In this document: positions 47,868 through 57,707 of the stretch, piece by piece | Layout of the letters: every line of letters begins with the position of its first letter | How positions within the stretch are numbered: the stretch's first letter is position 1 | DNA from: Bradyrhizobium elkanii USDA 76 | GTDB taxonomy: Bacteria > Pseudomonadota > Alphaproteobacteria > Rhizobiales > Xanthobacteraceae | Assembly: GCF_023278185.1 (NCBI RefSeq) | Contig: NZ_CP066356.1 | Coordinates: 7,122,001-7,186,000 of the forward strand | DNA length: 64,000 nucleotides | Direction: 5' to 3' | Notes under the pieces: model-generated | Seen by the model: the letters and a program-made list of their open reading frames with translations, nothing else | Database searches by the model: none | Told to the model about the DNA's origin: nothing | Program-made: the position numbers and the translations under genes

Positions 47868-48038
47868 AACCTAGTGTCCCGAATCCGAAGTTCGCATCAT
47901 TTGCCGCACCTTCGGAGCGAACTTCGGATTCGATAAGGACACTAGCAAACTTATGATTCTAGTGTGCTTTATGAATGCGAAGTTCGTGAAAGTGGCTGCC
48001 GCGAAATCGCACGAACTTCGCATTCAGCACACTAGGTT
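47868..48038. repeat. Twin palindromic elements bounded by CTAGTGT
   Basis: Two adjacent palindromes. Element 1 (47871-47945): CTAGTGTCC ... GGACACTAG, with inner arms AATCCGAAGTTCG and CGAACTTCGGATT. Element 2 (47959-48035): CTAGTGTGCT ... AGCACACTAG (one arm with a 3-bp insertion), with inner arms TGAATGCGAAGTTCGTG and CACGAACTTCGCATTCA. The outermost ends AACCTAGTGT (47868-47877) and ACACTAGGTT (48029-48038) are also inverted copies. Looks like a pair of miniature inverted-repeat (MITE/REP-like) elements. Confidence 0.85.
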
Positions 48039-48389
48039 ACGACTGCGATAATCCTTTGAGCGAACTCGCGCGAAGACTTCGGAGGTCATGTCCGCGGCAT
48101 TCGATTTCCACCTGTAAAAACAGGCTCGACCTACGTTTTTTGGGTTTCTTGAGCGGCTTACTCAATTTACTTTTTGGGCTAATGACACTGTCCAGCGCCT
48201 TGCGAATCCTGCTCCACGTCGTCCGATACCAACCGGTCCCGACCTCAGTTCTTTGGTCCTCCTGTTTTCCGAGGTACAACGCGGCAACACCCGGCGTTTG
48301 ATAAATCCGATAACCGGAAAATCGTCCCGCCGGACAGTCTTCTCCTTCAGCCAGGCTTCGTTGCGGTCGGAGCGGTACCGGACGTCCAT
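48037..48389 (-). pseudogene. Fragment of an ATP-dependent DNA ligase gene (LigD type)
   Basis: In one frame the minus strand encodes YRSDRNEAWLKEKTVRRDDF then PVIGFI, the end of the adenylation domain of an ATP-dependent ligase. In another frame it continues with LYLGKQEDQ, then VGTGWYRTTWSRIRKALDSV, the start of the OB-fold domain. A frameshift near 48270 separates them, and the catalytic Lys region is absent, so this is a relic. Its end abuts the twin palindromes. Confidence 0.7.
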
Positions 48390-50038
48390 CTTCTATGAAG
48401 TTGATGGGGCGAAGTTAGGGTAGCAGCGAACCTGCTTTTTCTGGGAGGGATGTCCGGTGCGCGCCGTCGTGAATGCGGCCGCCAGGATGTAGTGCTCCTG
48501 TGATAGTTTACCGACCGGGCGCCCCTGGATTCGTTCTCAGAGGCTACTTTCATAATCATGGCCGCGGGCGATCGAGCAAAGCGCGTCCGCCGTCTGGCGG
48601 CGCGGCATTTCGCCACGTGCGGTTGCAATCCCTCAGGGCACTGCTCGAAGCTCGATTGCTCCGGGTGCATAGCGTAGCACGTCCGTGAAACCTGTGGACC
48701 ATCCAACGGATTTGTCACTCCATCCAAAGCCATCAGTTTGCGGTCGCTTTGCAGTTCAAGGTACCTCCCCCCTTCAGTCTAGCCGATTTAGCTGTCGAGA
48801 AGTTGACGCGCGCCCTACTGCTAGGTGCGACTCATTGAAACGTGCGCAGCATGACGAACGACATCAAAGCAATCGAACAATAAAAGCAACGGCATCTCGC
48901 TCTTCGATGATCTAGAATTGCAGCGCTTCCAGTGCTGCCGCTACATGGATTCGGTGCGCTGATGGTGGGAAGCGCACTCAAATTGGTACGCCGTATCGAC
49001 GCCGAGGTTACAACTGACATCACTGATCCAGGCGACGCCTAGTCGAACGAATATTTTGTTTCAGCCGCTGCGCGATATGAGGCGCAGACTGACGTGCTTG
49101 CCCTGATTTTTGGTGTGATGGGCCGTTAGGGTACCGGAGCCATTCAAGGCCCGATCGGGATCTTGCATGGGCGCCGATTGCCCGCGCCGCATGGGATGGG
49201 TGACACGAGCCGACCAATCCTCGACGGGTGGAAAGGCGATTTGCAGTCGCCGCTATTGAAAGCCGGCTTCGCACATGGCTCGAGCATTACTTGCCGCTGG
49301 CCATTGAGAGGATCGGCCGCCTTGCGAGCCGGATCAACTGGTGCTCAAGGGTGGTGACGACGGCGATACCCCGCTTATGTGCGAAGATTCGGCGGCGTGG
49401 GCCAGATATACCGGGCCGCATGGGCGCGGCTCGTCAGACGTCAGACCTGCGTCTTTAGCGGCGGTCCGACCCGTGCAACATCGGCATCACCGCAGATCTG
49501 GTCGCGCTGACCGGGATGAGATCGCATGTCGACGTCCCCGATCTCGACCTGGTGCTGCCCCACAGCGCCGCCGGTCTCGACGACGGCGCGCATGACATCG
49601 CCGCGCAAGCATCGGCCGCGCGGAAGCCCCCGCCTACTGGAACCGCGAATTTGCAACAAGCAATAGTCCAGTCTGCCACGTGGAGGGAACAGCGCCCAAG
49701 CATGAACTTGGTCAAGTTTGCGCTCCTGTCATTGCCTGCTTGCCAATAGTGCCGGCCTGCGCGATCAAGCCTTCGCCGCTTGCCCAGCTACGACCGGTGT
49801 TGTCCTATACACTTGCCTGGACCGACCTCGCGACTTCGCGTACCAATTTTGTCCATGCGGGATCAAAAGTGTGAGCCGTTGGGCTTTCGAAACCACTTGC
49901 ACAACGGCTCGCCATTGGACGACGCGTTGCAATGGCCTAGCCAAGTCAGGTTTCCGTCAGATCCGATGTGTATGACCATCAACGCGAGCCTGATCACTTC
50001 CGCGACGGCTCGCCTGGCAACACGACACAGGAAATGAC
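48390..50038. other. Gene-poor interval of about 1.6 kb
   Basis: No gene supported. Short frames on both strands have no family motif. It may be decayed island DNA. AGGAAATGAC just before 50041 belongs to the next gene. Confidence 0.5.
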
Positions 50039-50530
50039 ATGGCTGTACTCCGCGGCGCGAACACCAACGATCACATAGTTGGGACTGCAGATGGGGACTT
50101 TATTCAAGGTCTGGGCGGGAACGATTTGATCTCCGGTGGTGGGGGCGATGATGAACTGGAAGGCAATCAGGGAGCCGACACAATCCATGGTGGTGCAGGC
50201 GACGATTTTCTGTACGGCGGTCAGGGCAACGATGTTCTGTTCGGCAATCAGGGCAACGACAACTTCATGTTCACGAGTGGGAATGGCAAGGATTCCGTGA
50301 TCGACTTCACGGTGGGGGATAGACTGAATATCGAGGACGGGATCAATCACACCGGTATTCATACGCTTGCCGATCTTGCCAGTCACATCAAGGCGGCTGG
50401 CCCTGATACCACGGTCGTTGATCTCGGAGAGGGCAATTCAATCACGCTCTCACATGTGAATGCCGACGATGTTCAGCATCACCCGGACAATTATTTCTCA
50501 ATCATGCATATCACTGATCAGCCCATCTGA
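50039..50530 (+). CDS. RTX (haemolysin-type calcium-binding) repeat protein
   Basis: This 163-residue protein has an array of RTX nonapeptides (GGxGxDxLx): GLGGNDLISGGGGDDELEGN, GGAGDDFLYGGQGNDVLFGN, then a C-terminal module starting FMFTSGNGKDSVIDFTVGD, typical of type I-secreted proteins. Calcium binding folds the repeats outside the cell. There is no catalytic domain, so it is a small secreted calcium-binding protein or a fragment of a larger one. AGGAA lies just before the start. No type I secretion genes are nearby. Confidence 0.82.
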   Translation: MAVLRGANTNDHIVGTADGDFIQGLGGNDLISGGGGDDELEGNQGADTIHGGAGDDFLYGGQGNDVLFGNQGNDNFMFTSGNGKDSVIDFTVGDRLNIEDGINHTGIHTLADLASHIKAAGPDTTVVDLGEGNSITLSHVNADDVQHHPDNYFSIMHITDQPI

Positions 50531-50903
50531 TCCTCGCGGCTGTTCTTGTCGGCCGAACATGCCGCACGGGCACGGCGATCGCGTTGGCACACCATCCTGC
50601 CGGCGACGACCGCCGTCACCCTCGGCAGACGGTCAAGCATTTCCCGATGAGCAGAGACATGGTGGCCACCCCACTTCGATTAATCCCTTTCAGTCGAATG
50701 AAGACCGACGAACGATAGAGGTGTCGCCGCTATTGAAATTGGAGGCAGCCGCCAAATTTGTAAACTCCGGCAAGCGAGCTCCCACTCCTTATTGGACGTT
50801 GTTCGAACAAGGCTGGTCATCCAATGGAGCGTTCTTTCTCAGCCTGGCGGCTGGTATCCGAGACGGAAAACCGGGACGGAGTTCACTTTTTCGTCTCAAG
50901 CTC

Positions 50904-50931
50904 GTCAGCTTCTCGAAAGCCAACCTTCCTA
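50904..50931 (+). promoter_or_regulatory. tts box for the GH12 effector gene
   Basis: GTCAGCTTCTCGAAAGCC then AACCTTCCTA. It agrees with the tts consensus GTCAGCTTNTCGAAAGCT-N4-CC-N2-TA at all but one fixed position. It lies 75 bp before the start at 51007. A near copy is at 60056-60083. Confidence 0.9.
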
Positions 50932-51006
50932 GCATTCGAGCCTAGCTATCGACGCCGCCTGCGACTGAACTGGCCACGAATCCTGCGGATACGTGCTCGG
51001 CGGGGT

Positions 51007-51846
51007 ATGCAGGAAACTTTGTTCTCAAAACAGATAGGAGACGCTTTGGAGATCAATCGGATAAGTGGTGCGGGCTCGCCAGGGTCCACAACGGGAAACG
51101 TCCAAACGCAGGCGGATCATGACCGATTTAGGCAGGTCGTGAATGAAGCCAAGTCGTCATCAGCTGTCGCACCAGGGTCGGCGAAAGCTCCGATTTGGAG
51201 GTCGAGCGCTCCATACGGGAGCTTTTCACGCGGTGACTACTCTTGGAACAACGACGTATGGGGGACAGGCGCTGGGCCTCAGACGATTTCAGTGAGAGCC
51301 GTCAACCAGTGGGACGTGTGGTCGAACCAGCCTAACACTCCTGGCATCAAAAGCTATCCGCACGAGACTTTCAACGTCGGAAAGCCGCTCAGCTCCATCA
51401 AGAGTTTGACCTCGAGCTTCAGCCAGCAAGTGCCTGGCGGCGGCGCTTGGGACACCGCCTATGATATTTGGGACAGCTCAAACGAGCATGAGATAATGCT
51501 CTGGACAAACTACACCGGAAATCCCGACGGTGGCGGCAACGTTAAGCCAATTTCGTATCATTACGCCCCTTCCGGGGCCGCGATTCCAGTCTACAGAAAT
51601 GTCAACATAGGTGGAGCGACTTGGAACGTGTTTGAAGGCTTCAATGGTCACAAGGTCATCTCACTGCTACCCACCTCGAAGACCAACAACGGCACGGTGG
51701 ACATCAAGAGTGCCCTGGAGTGGATCAAGTCGAAGGGCTACTTTGGCGACATCAAGGTTGGTAGCGTCCAATACGGTGTCGAGATTACTTCTTCACCAGG
51801 AGGAATGAACTTCAATTTCAACAACTGGGCAGTGACCTCGAAGTGA
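51007..51846 (+). CDS. gunA2: GH12 endoglucanase-like type III effector
   Basis: This 279-residue protein consists of an N-terminal region of about 70 residues without a Sec signal (MQETLFSKQIGDALEINRIS), probably the type III secretion signal, then a glycoside hydrolase family 12 fold: NNDVWGTGAG, NPDGGGNVKPISY, EIMLWTNYTG with the nucleophile Glu, and WNVFEGFNGHKVISLL near the acid/base strand. It matches GunA2 of B. japonicum, a type III-secreted cellulase. I start at the ATG at 51007, downstream of the tts box; the frame is open to 50824, which would place the start before the box. It probably acts on glucans of the plant wall. Confidence 0.88.
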   Translation: MQETLFSKQIGDALEINRISGAGSPGSTTGNVQTQADHDRFRQVVNEAKSSSAVAPGSAKAPIWRSSAPYGSFSRGDYSWNNDVWGTGAGPQTISVRAVNQWDVWSNQPNTPGIKSYPHETFNVGKPLSSIKSLTSSFSQQVPGGGAWDTAYDIWDSSNEHEIMLWTNYTGNPDGGGNVKPISYHYAPSGAAIPVYRNVNIGGATWNVFEGFNGHKVISLLPTSKTNNGTVDIKSALEWIKSKGYFGDIKVGSVQYGVEITSSPGGMNFNFNNWAVTSK

Positions 51847-51992
51847 ATATCCACAGGGTGAGCTTGCCTGCAGTCATGCCATTGGGCGCGCCGACTGACG
51901 GTCTCAGCTTGCCGCTTACTGTTGAAAGGTCCGACTCCAGTGACACAGCGACCAGAGACCGCACCGCTTGACGGCACTTACAAAAGAAGAGC

Positions 51993-52012
51993 CGCTTGCG
52001 TTGCCGCAAGCG
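51993..52012. terminator. Hairpin downstream of the GH12 gene
   Basis: CGCTTGCG-TTGC-CGCAAGCG, an 8-bp perfect stem with a 4-nt loop, 146 bp after the stop. The T-rich side is on the minus strand, so as a classical terminator it would better serve leftward transcription. Confidence 0.45.
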
Positions 52013-52853
52013 ACCCAAGTCTAGGGAGGAACGCCCAAGGAGGGCAGCGATAGCGGGGCGCTACCGCGCATCCTGAAAATAAGACCATCGTATCGGCGGC
52101 TCCATTGAACGTAGGGAAAGGTCGGGCATCTAATGGGGGCATGGAACGATACGAAGGTATATGGTGCCCGCTGGTGAAGCCGACCACTTCCGCACTAGGC
52201 GTGGGCTGTCATTGCCGATGCATCACATCGAGCAGTGGCAAGAACTTGGTCACCGAGCGTGGCTGACTTGCCTTGCATTATTCAAACTACATCGGTGAGA
52301 AATTCGCGATGAACTTGCCCCTGGACTTAATCCCGTTGCCTCCCGCAGGACAGCCAAGCCCGAGGCTATGCTTATCCTCGTCGGTCAAAGAGCTTGCTGG
52401 ACGACTGGCGTGGAATGATGCCATCGGGAGGTGACGACCAACCGATTCCTAACCGGGGCCGCCTCCTTCACCTGGGCCATAGCAATATGGACCCATAGTC
52501 GCCGAGCCCGCCGCCAGATCGGGCCCTCGTCGAGATCAAGCCGATTGTACATCCATCGGAGATCAACTCGCTTCAGTGCCCCAGCGCGACCGCAAGGTGT
52601 TTCTTGCCAAGCCGGGCGGCCCAAGCAGCAGCACGTTTCGTCGTCGGCGCCGGTCAATTGGCATCGTTTGATTGACAGAGCTTGACAATAGCGAGAGTGC
52701 CCTCCTCCCGAGCGTCGACCGCAACTACATCATCGTGTTCAACGGAGGCAAATTTCTTGACGCTGGTTCGATCTGTAAATCGACGTCACACCGATGACAA
52801 TCGGGAGGGGGAAAGCGGTATAGAAACACGCACGGCGAGTCATTGCCCCGAAA
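52013..52853. other. Gene-poor interval with an IstB fragment
   Basis: On the minus strand around 52560-52660 the DNA encodes NVLLLGPPGL, then after a one-base shift KKHLAVALG. This is the Walker A region of an IstB-type ATPase, unlike the intact istB at 23623, so it comes from another IS21-family element. No other gene is supported. Confidence 0.55.
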
Positions 52854-53903
52854 ATGGGACATCTGATACGGAACGGCGAGAGACGACAAGTGAATGACCA
52901 CATAAGCTTCCCGAGTTACTTGCATAGTGACCCCGCCGACCTGCTGCCCGATGAGGGCGCGCGGCATCGTTTTGAGGCGATCGTGGATCGTGCAGCGAAT
53001 GCGCGCTCAACGTGGTTGCCGGTTGAGGAGCAGATGCGCGCAACTCGTGCCGAACTTCATCGCGTCGAGACCCACCGCCAACGGCTGATATTGGCCCGCG
53101 GCGGCGACCGTCCCGGCGCAGAAAAGGAGGACAAGCAAATCCGTGACCTCGACAAGCAAGCCAGCGAACTGACTGAAAAGTTGCGTCGCCTCATCGCTCG
53201 AGAGGCGACCGCTGCTGCCCGCATGCGGAACTGCGAGATCCTGGCATCTCGCTGCCGGGCCTTTTTGGCTCACGGTGGCCTGCCGTCGCGCGCGCGCCTT
53301 GCCTCCGTCTCTCCAATCGCGCTGTCGGAGATTCTAGAGCGAGGCGAACGGATCATTGACGCGCTCGAGCGTCTGCGCCTGCACATTCGCGAGCTCGAAG
53401 CCGACGCCCACCAGATCCGCAGTGCGCCATTTCCCAGTGAGGCGAAGAAGCGAGACGCCGCGGCGCTGATCGCGCGCCTGGCGGAACGTGGGGCGCCGTC
53501 TATCTCGGCCATGATTGATGACAACACCAGCGAGATCGGATGGCCTTACACCCTCCAGGAACACAATCTGATTGCTGTCGTCCCCGATAAGAACACGCGG
53601 GTTGTGGGCACCGCATCTGGGCAGGTTCCCGATGTGATTGGGCTGCTTTGTTGGGCCCTTCGTGACACTCTGACCGAAAAGGTGATCGAGCTGATCGACA
53701 CGAACAGCGACGATGCCGCCGCGCTCCCAGCGGATGAGCGTGAAAAGCAGCTGGCCCAAATCGAAGCCGACAAACTGATGACCGAACGCAAAGAGGCCGC
53801 CCTGGTACAGGCCGCGCAGGCTGCGGGCGAGGCCATCGAACACCGCCACGACATCAGCGCTCTGGCCGCGCTCCAGCTCGAGCTGGTCACGCAGTCACGA
53901 TGA
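52854..53903 (+). CDS. Coiled-coil protein of unknown function
   Basis: The frame encodes 349 residues. The likely start is the GTG at 52890 (VNDHISFPSYLHSDPADLLP) rather than the ATG at 52854, giving about 337 residues. Long charged helices with heptad pattern run from about residue 50 to 115 and from 165 to 205, followed by a small domain (WPYTLQEHNLIAVVPDKNTR) and another helical tail. No ATPase or nuclease motif is visible, so it is not an SMC protein. It is surrounded by mobile-element fragments and may be a phage or integrative-element gene. Confidence 0.6.
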   Translation: MGHLIRNGERRQVNDHISFPSYLHSDPADLLPDEGARHRFEAIVDRAANARSTWLPVEEQMRATRAELHRVETHRQRLILARGGDRPGAEKEDKQIRDLDKQASELTEKLRRLIAREATAAARMRNCEILASRCRAFLAHGGLPSRARLASVSPIALSEILERGERIIDALERLRLHIRELEADAHQIRSAPFPSEAKKRDAAALIARLAERGAPSISAMIDDNTSEIGWPYTLQEHNLIAVVPDKNTRVVGTASGQVPDVIGLLCWALRDTLTEKVIELIDTNSDDAAALPADEREKQLAQIEADKLMTERKEAALVQAAQAAGEAIEHRHDISALAALQLELVTQSR

Positions 53904-54004
53904 GGTCTGCGACTGCCCTCGGCAGGCAGCCGGCTGCTCGCGGCAGTCCTTCTCGGCGCAATCGTCTCCACGACCAACATCCCGACCACCTGCTTTCATT
54001 CCGA

Positions 54005-54155
54005 AAGTGACGGCAGAAATGGCGCTCTGCTGCGCCAGGAGAACGAACGGCTGCGCATGGAGCGAGACATTTTAAGAAGCTGATTGCGATTTTTGCCGGA
54101 AGCCGGACGTGATCTTCCGCTTCATCGAGGACCATCGCGAGGCCTATCGATCTCA
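54005..54155 (+). mobile_element. IS3-family fragment (OrfA/OrfB junction)
   Basis: One frame encodes LRQENERLRMERDIL, the leucine-zipper end of an IS3 OrfA, and another, just after, PDVIFRFIEDHREAY, the start of the matching OrfB. Both are cut short at about 54155, where an IS1595 fragment begins. Confidence 0.75.
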
Positions 54156-54159
54156 GCCT

Positions 54160-54560
54160 GGCGCCCTTCGTCGGCGTTGACGACCGTGCCTTTGGCGATC
54201 CCGGCCTTGATGAAAGCGACGGCCTGCCTCTCGGAACCGAACACGGGCGGGACCGAATTGCCGCCGCGCCCGCGGATGGCGACCTTGCCCTTGCCGTTCT
54301 GGTTACGGGTAAAGCAACGGTCAATGCGATCCTCTTGAGGTTGGCGGGCTTCACGTAGCCGAAATAGCGAGCCGCCTACTGGGATGGCCCGCATGAACGC
54401 TCCGACATGCGCCGGATCAATCATCAGGAGGCGTACAGCCTCGACGGCGCTTGCACAATCAGGCTGGGGAGTATTTCAGCCGCCGCCGTCCACCTCAGCA
54501 ACCTTACCTTCGCCGCCCACGATATCGGCCCACGGATAGCCTTGAAGGCCGTCTCGGCTT
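54160..54560. mobile_element. IS1595 (ISXO2-type) transposase fragment with an internal inversion
   Basis: On the minus strand 54375-54165 encodes FGYVKPANLK, GKGKVAIRGRGGNSVPPVFG and KGTVVNADE. The part that should follow, YWDGPHERSDMRRINHQEAY then SLDGACT, is on the plus strand from 54374 onward. Turning the segment of about 210 bp round restores the normal order with a clean join (NADEG-AYWDGPHE). The rest degenerates by 54560. Confidence 0.75.
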
Positions 54561-54602
54561 CCGCGTCAGTCAGGCGGAAACACCTGAGCTAAACTCAGGG
54601 TC

Positions 54603-55064
54603 CTAATTGTCGCGGCGAGTGGCTGCCGGCCAAAGATCCTGAGCGAAATCTTCGATGTGATTTCGGGTACCTTTGGGTCCACGGTCGAAACGCTTCACCT
54701 GCAAGACCTTGCCGGTCGACAATGTGTTGAATTCCTCGGGAATTCCTTCGAAATCGGATTTTTCGGCAAGCTCGCGTTCCGGCACGTCCATTCCGAGGAT
54801 TTCGGACAGCGCCAGAACGGCGAACTCGTTTTCCGACAATCCGACAAGATTGGGCGAAGGGAATTTTGCGATGTACTGACCTTGCTCGTCGCCGATGGGC
54901 AAACTGAGTCCGCCACCCCTGCCCGTATTTTTCATCACGGAGAGCTTCATCTGAACTCCCGCCGAGGAAAACCGCGCGTTTATCTCACGTGGATCGTCTT
55001 GAACGGCTAGGAAGTCAGACGTCCTGCGTTGAGGAGTCAGAAATCGCAAGGATTTGCCAACCAT
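54603..55064 (-). pseudogene. Truncated hipA copy
   Basis: The frame encodes about 153 residues nearly identical to residues 135-260 of the intact HipA at 60566-61849 (shared block KLSVMKNTG...LSLPIGDEQGQYIAKF...FNTLSTGKVL). The first 135 residues are replaced by unrelated sequence and the C-terminal kinase half, including the catalytic Asp, is missing; the frame shifts at IEDFAQ. It cannot be an active kinase. No hipB copy is next to it. Confidence 0.88.
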
Positions 55065-55147
55065 GGATGCTTTCAGGGCCGGCCGCTAACCAATCGAAAA
55101 TCGATCCGCCTCATGTTCGCGTTTGTAAGCTGAATGGGAAATCAAAC

Positions 55148-55357
55148 ATGACAGGATCGGCAATTCTGGAAAACGTGCGTCGCTACCGCGCAATAGCTTC
55201 GCTGTGCCGTCAAGCCGCAGCATTCCGCCCACTCCAGCGAGTCTCATTGCTGACGCAGGCCGACGAATGGGAGCAGAGAGCGGTTGGTGAGATCGAAGAA
55301 TACTTTGATGCCCAAGACTCTCCGATACCCGCTCAACCCTCAGGCAACGTCAATTGA
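55148..55357 (+). CDS. Small conserved hypothetical protein
   Basis: This 69-residue protein begins MTGSAILENVRRYRAIASLC. The pattern ENVRRYRAIASLCRQxAAFRP-QxxSLLxQADEWExRAxxEIExYF is one I recall from many short Bradyrhizobium proteins of unknown role. The ATG at 55148 is preferred over upstream starts because homology begins there. It sits between mobile-element and toxin relics. Confidence 0.6.
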   Translation: MTGSAILENVRRYRAIASLCRQAAAFRPLQRVSLLTQADEWEQRAVGEIEEYFDAQDSPIPAQPSGNVN

Positions 55358-55609
55358 GCGAGAGCTTGGTTAAGAAAGCGCTTGCGCTTGGCCCACCCCT
55401 GCCCTTCAAGACAAGGCCGGACCGCTGAGGGATTTCCAGCGGTCCCTTGTCTCGTTACGCCTCTTGTCTCGTTACGCCTCAAGGATCCAACGCCGAACCA
55501 CTCCCGTCGATCTCCACGGCGCATACGAGCCTTCGCATCCGGCAGTTGACTGCGGTCTCATCTTCCACGACCACCCTCGCCAAGTGCCGCGGTATCTGGC
55601 CATGCCTAC

Positions 55610-55885
55610 ATATCCGTGATGAACTCGGAGTCCTGCAAAAGACAACGAACCATATTGGCTTCGCCGGCGAGCTTCTTTTCAGCGTCGAAGAGGCCGACTG
55701 CGGTCTGCAAATTGATCCAAAACTTCGCCGAGGTGCCAAGCGCCTTGCTCAACAGAACGGCTGTCTCGACCGTGATCGCCCCGCTTGCCGTTGATGATCT
55801 CGTTGATGCGAAACCGCGGCACGCCCATCGCCTTTGCGAGTTCGCCCTGGGGGATTTCGTACTGGGTGAGAAACTCCTCGCGGAG
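55610..55885 (-). pseudogene. higA antitoxin gene, frameshifted
   Basis: On the minus strand one frame encodes REEFLTQYEIPQGELAKAMG then VPRFRINEIINGKR, the helix-turn-helix of a HigA antitoxin. After an extra G near 55785 the other frame continues AITVETAVLLSKALGTSAKF then WINLQTAVGLF. The 5' end is joined to a recombinase fragment, and no higB is present. Confidence 0.75.
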
Positions 55886-56330
55886 TTATCGCGTTGTCAA
55901 TCCGCCCGTCGAGCTTGTCGGCATACGAGGCGCGTAGGCGCTGCGTCAGACGGTCGTATTCGGCCTGAAGTCGCGCCACTGCCTCGTCGTCCTCTTCTTT
56001 CGACAGCATGGTTTTGATGAAGCCCCGCAACGATCCACTGATGGACCTTCTCCGAAAAATGCAGCCGGCCCATCAGTTCGGGGAATTTCGCGGCGATGAC
56101 CTCCGTGCGAACATAGGACTCGCTGCATTTACCCTTGTAGCCGGTGCAGTGATAATAGATGTAGCGCCCCTTGTGGGGCTCACCGACGAAGACACAGCCG
56201 CAGTGTCCGCAATTCATAAGCCCTGAGAAGGGAAAGTCTCTTGGACCACGCCGAAGCTTGGTGGCATTACGCTTGTCCAGGACAGCCCGAGCGCGCTCGC
56301 GAGGTATCATCGTTCATGAAAATCCCGTGG
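55886..56330 (-). pseudogene. Fragment of a large serine recombinase
   Basis: The minus strand encodes FPFSGLMNCGHCGCVFVGEP, then YYHCTGYKGKC, the zinc-ribbon domain of large serine recombinases with its four Cys, then SYVRTEVIAAKFPELMGRLH. After a frameshift near 56020, a coiled-coil stretch follows in another frame (EDDEAVARLQAEYDRLTQRL). The N-terminal resolvase catalytic domain is missing. It is the relic of an integrative element. Confidence 0.8.
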
Positions 56331-56506
56331 ATTTAGTGCGGCGCCTCGTCGACGACGGGAATGACCCAACTCAACCTAAGACTGCCTGATAAGACCTCCA
56401 TCCACTAATGTGGAATAAAATCGTTCCATTTCAGTGTTTGTGGAGCGATGACTGGCCAAGGATCATCTTATAGGCTCACGCGCAAGCCGTTGATTTTATT
56501 GATATT

Positions 56507-56583
56507 GCGGAGAATATTACCCTTATTCTCCGCACCCCGTGCGTAGAATATTGTTGCGTTTGCAGATAAGATGCATATTCTCC
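56507..56583. promoter_or_regulatory. Palindrome and half-sites upstream of the fic gene
   Basis: GCGGAGAATA (56507-56516) and TATTCTCCGC (56524-56533) form a perfect 10-bp inverted repeat with a 7-nt gap. Two further partial copies, TAGAATATT near 56545 and CATATTCTCC at 56574-56583, lie between it and the coding region. This looks like a cluster of sites for one regulator. Confidence 0.65.
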
Positions 56584-57707
56584 CCATGAGTGCGGTGATG
56601 GCGCCTTATATCCACGAACTGAAAGACTGGCCGAAATTTACCTGGAACAACTCAAAGCTGGCCCAGAAGCTGGGAGCTGTCCGTAACCGGCAGGGTCGCA
56701 TCACCGGTCGCATGGAAGAGCTCGGTTTTCGGCTGCGAACCGAAGCCAATCTTGAGGCCCTTACCGAGGAAGTCACCAAGTCGAGCGAGATCGAGGGCGA
56801 GGTTCTGAGCCGCGATCAGGTGCGATCATCGCTTGCGCGCCGCCTGGGTGTCGATATCGGCGCCTTTACGCTCGTCGAGCGCAATGTCGAGGGCATCGTT
56901 GAGATGATGCTGGACGCCACCGGCAGATATGAGGCTCCCCTCACCTCTGACCGTCTCTTTGGCTGGCATGCCGCCTTGTTTCCGACGGGCCGCAGCGGCA
57001 TGACGAAGATCGCCGTCGGGAACTGGCGCACGGACGATACGGGGCCGATGCAGGTTGTCTCGGGGCCAATCGGACGCGAGCGCGTTCACTATGAAGCTCC
57101 CAAAGCTGGTTTGCTTCCTGACGAGATGAAAGCCTTCATCGGCTGGTTCAACGGTACGCAGGACATCGATCCAGTTATCAAGGCTGCCGTGGCGCATCTG
57201 TGGTTCGTTACCATCCATCCGCTCGAAGATGGCAATGGTCGTATCGCCCGCGCGATTTCCGACATGGCGCTGGCGCGATCAGAGAACAGTTCACAGCGCT
57301 TCTACAGCATGTCAGCGCAGATCCGGCAGGAGCGGAACGCCTATTACGATCTCCTCGAAGCCACGCAGAAAGGCGATCTCGACATCACGGTATGGCTGGA
57401 GTGGTTTCTGGACTGTCTTGACCGGGCTTTTGATCGCGCCGACACCATCCTCGCCTCGGTTCTACGGAAAGCCCACTTCTGGAAGAAGCAAGCGAACCAG
57501 AAATTTAACGACCGACAGCGGGCGATGATTGAGCGTTTGTTCGAGGGCTTTGAAGGCAAGCTCACATCTTCGAAATGGGCACAGCTTACCAAATCATCGC
57601 AGGATACAGCCCTGCGGGACATCGATGATCTCGTTGCCAGGGGCGTTTTGGTGAAAGACGCGCCCGGCGGGCGTAGCACGAGCTATTCATTGATTGACGA
57701 AGTCTGA
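56571..57707 (+). CDS. Fic-family AMP-transferase
   Basis: Fic proteins transfer AMP from ATP to target proteins. The 378-residue protein has a DUF4172-type N-terminus (APYIHELKDWPKFTWN), the inhibitory-helix motif SSEIEGE (residues 71-77), where E75 would fold over the active site, then the catalytic motif HPLEDGNGR (H216). A C-terminal winged helix (TSSKWAQLTKSSQDTALRDI) may bind DNA and mediate self-regulation. The true start may be the ATG at 56586 or 56598, since a repeat of the upstream palindrome overlaps the first codons. It is a class II, self-inhibited enzyme by arrangement of motifs. Confidence 0.9.
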   Translation: MHILPMSAVMAPYIHELKDWPKFTWNNSKLAQKLGAVRNRQGRITGRMEELGFRLRTEANLEALTEEVTKSSEIEGEVLSRDQVRSSLARRLGVDIGAFTLVERNVEGIVEMMLDATGRYEAPLTSDRLFGWHAALFPTGRSGMTKIAVGNWRTDDTGPMQVVSGPIGRERVHYEAPKAGLLPDEMKAFIGWFNGTQDIDPVIKAAVAHLWFVTIHPLEDGNGRIARAISDMALARSENSSQRFYSMSAQIRQERNAYYDLLEATQKGDLDITVWLEWFLDCLDRAFDRADTILASVLRKAHFWKKQANQKFNDRQRAMIERLFEGFEGKLTSSKWAQLTKSSQDTALRDIDDLVARGVLVKDAPGGRSTSYSLIDEV

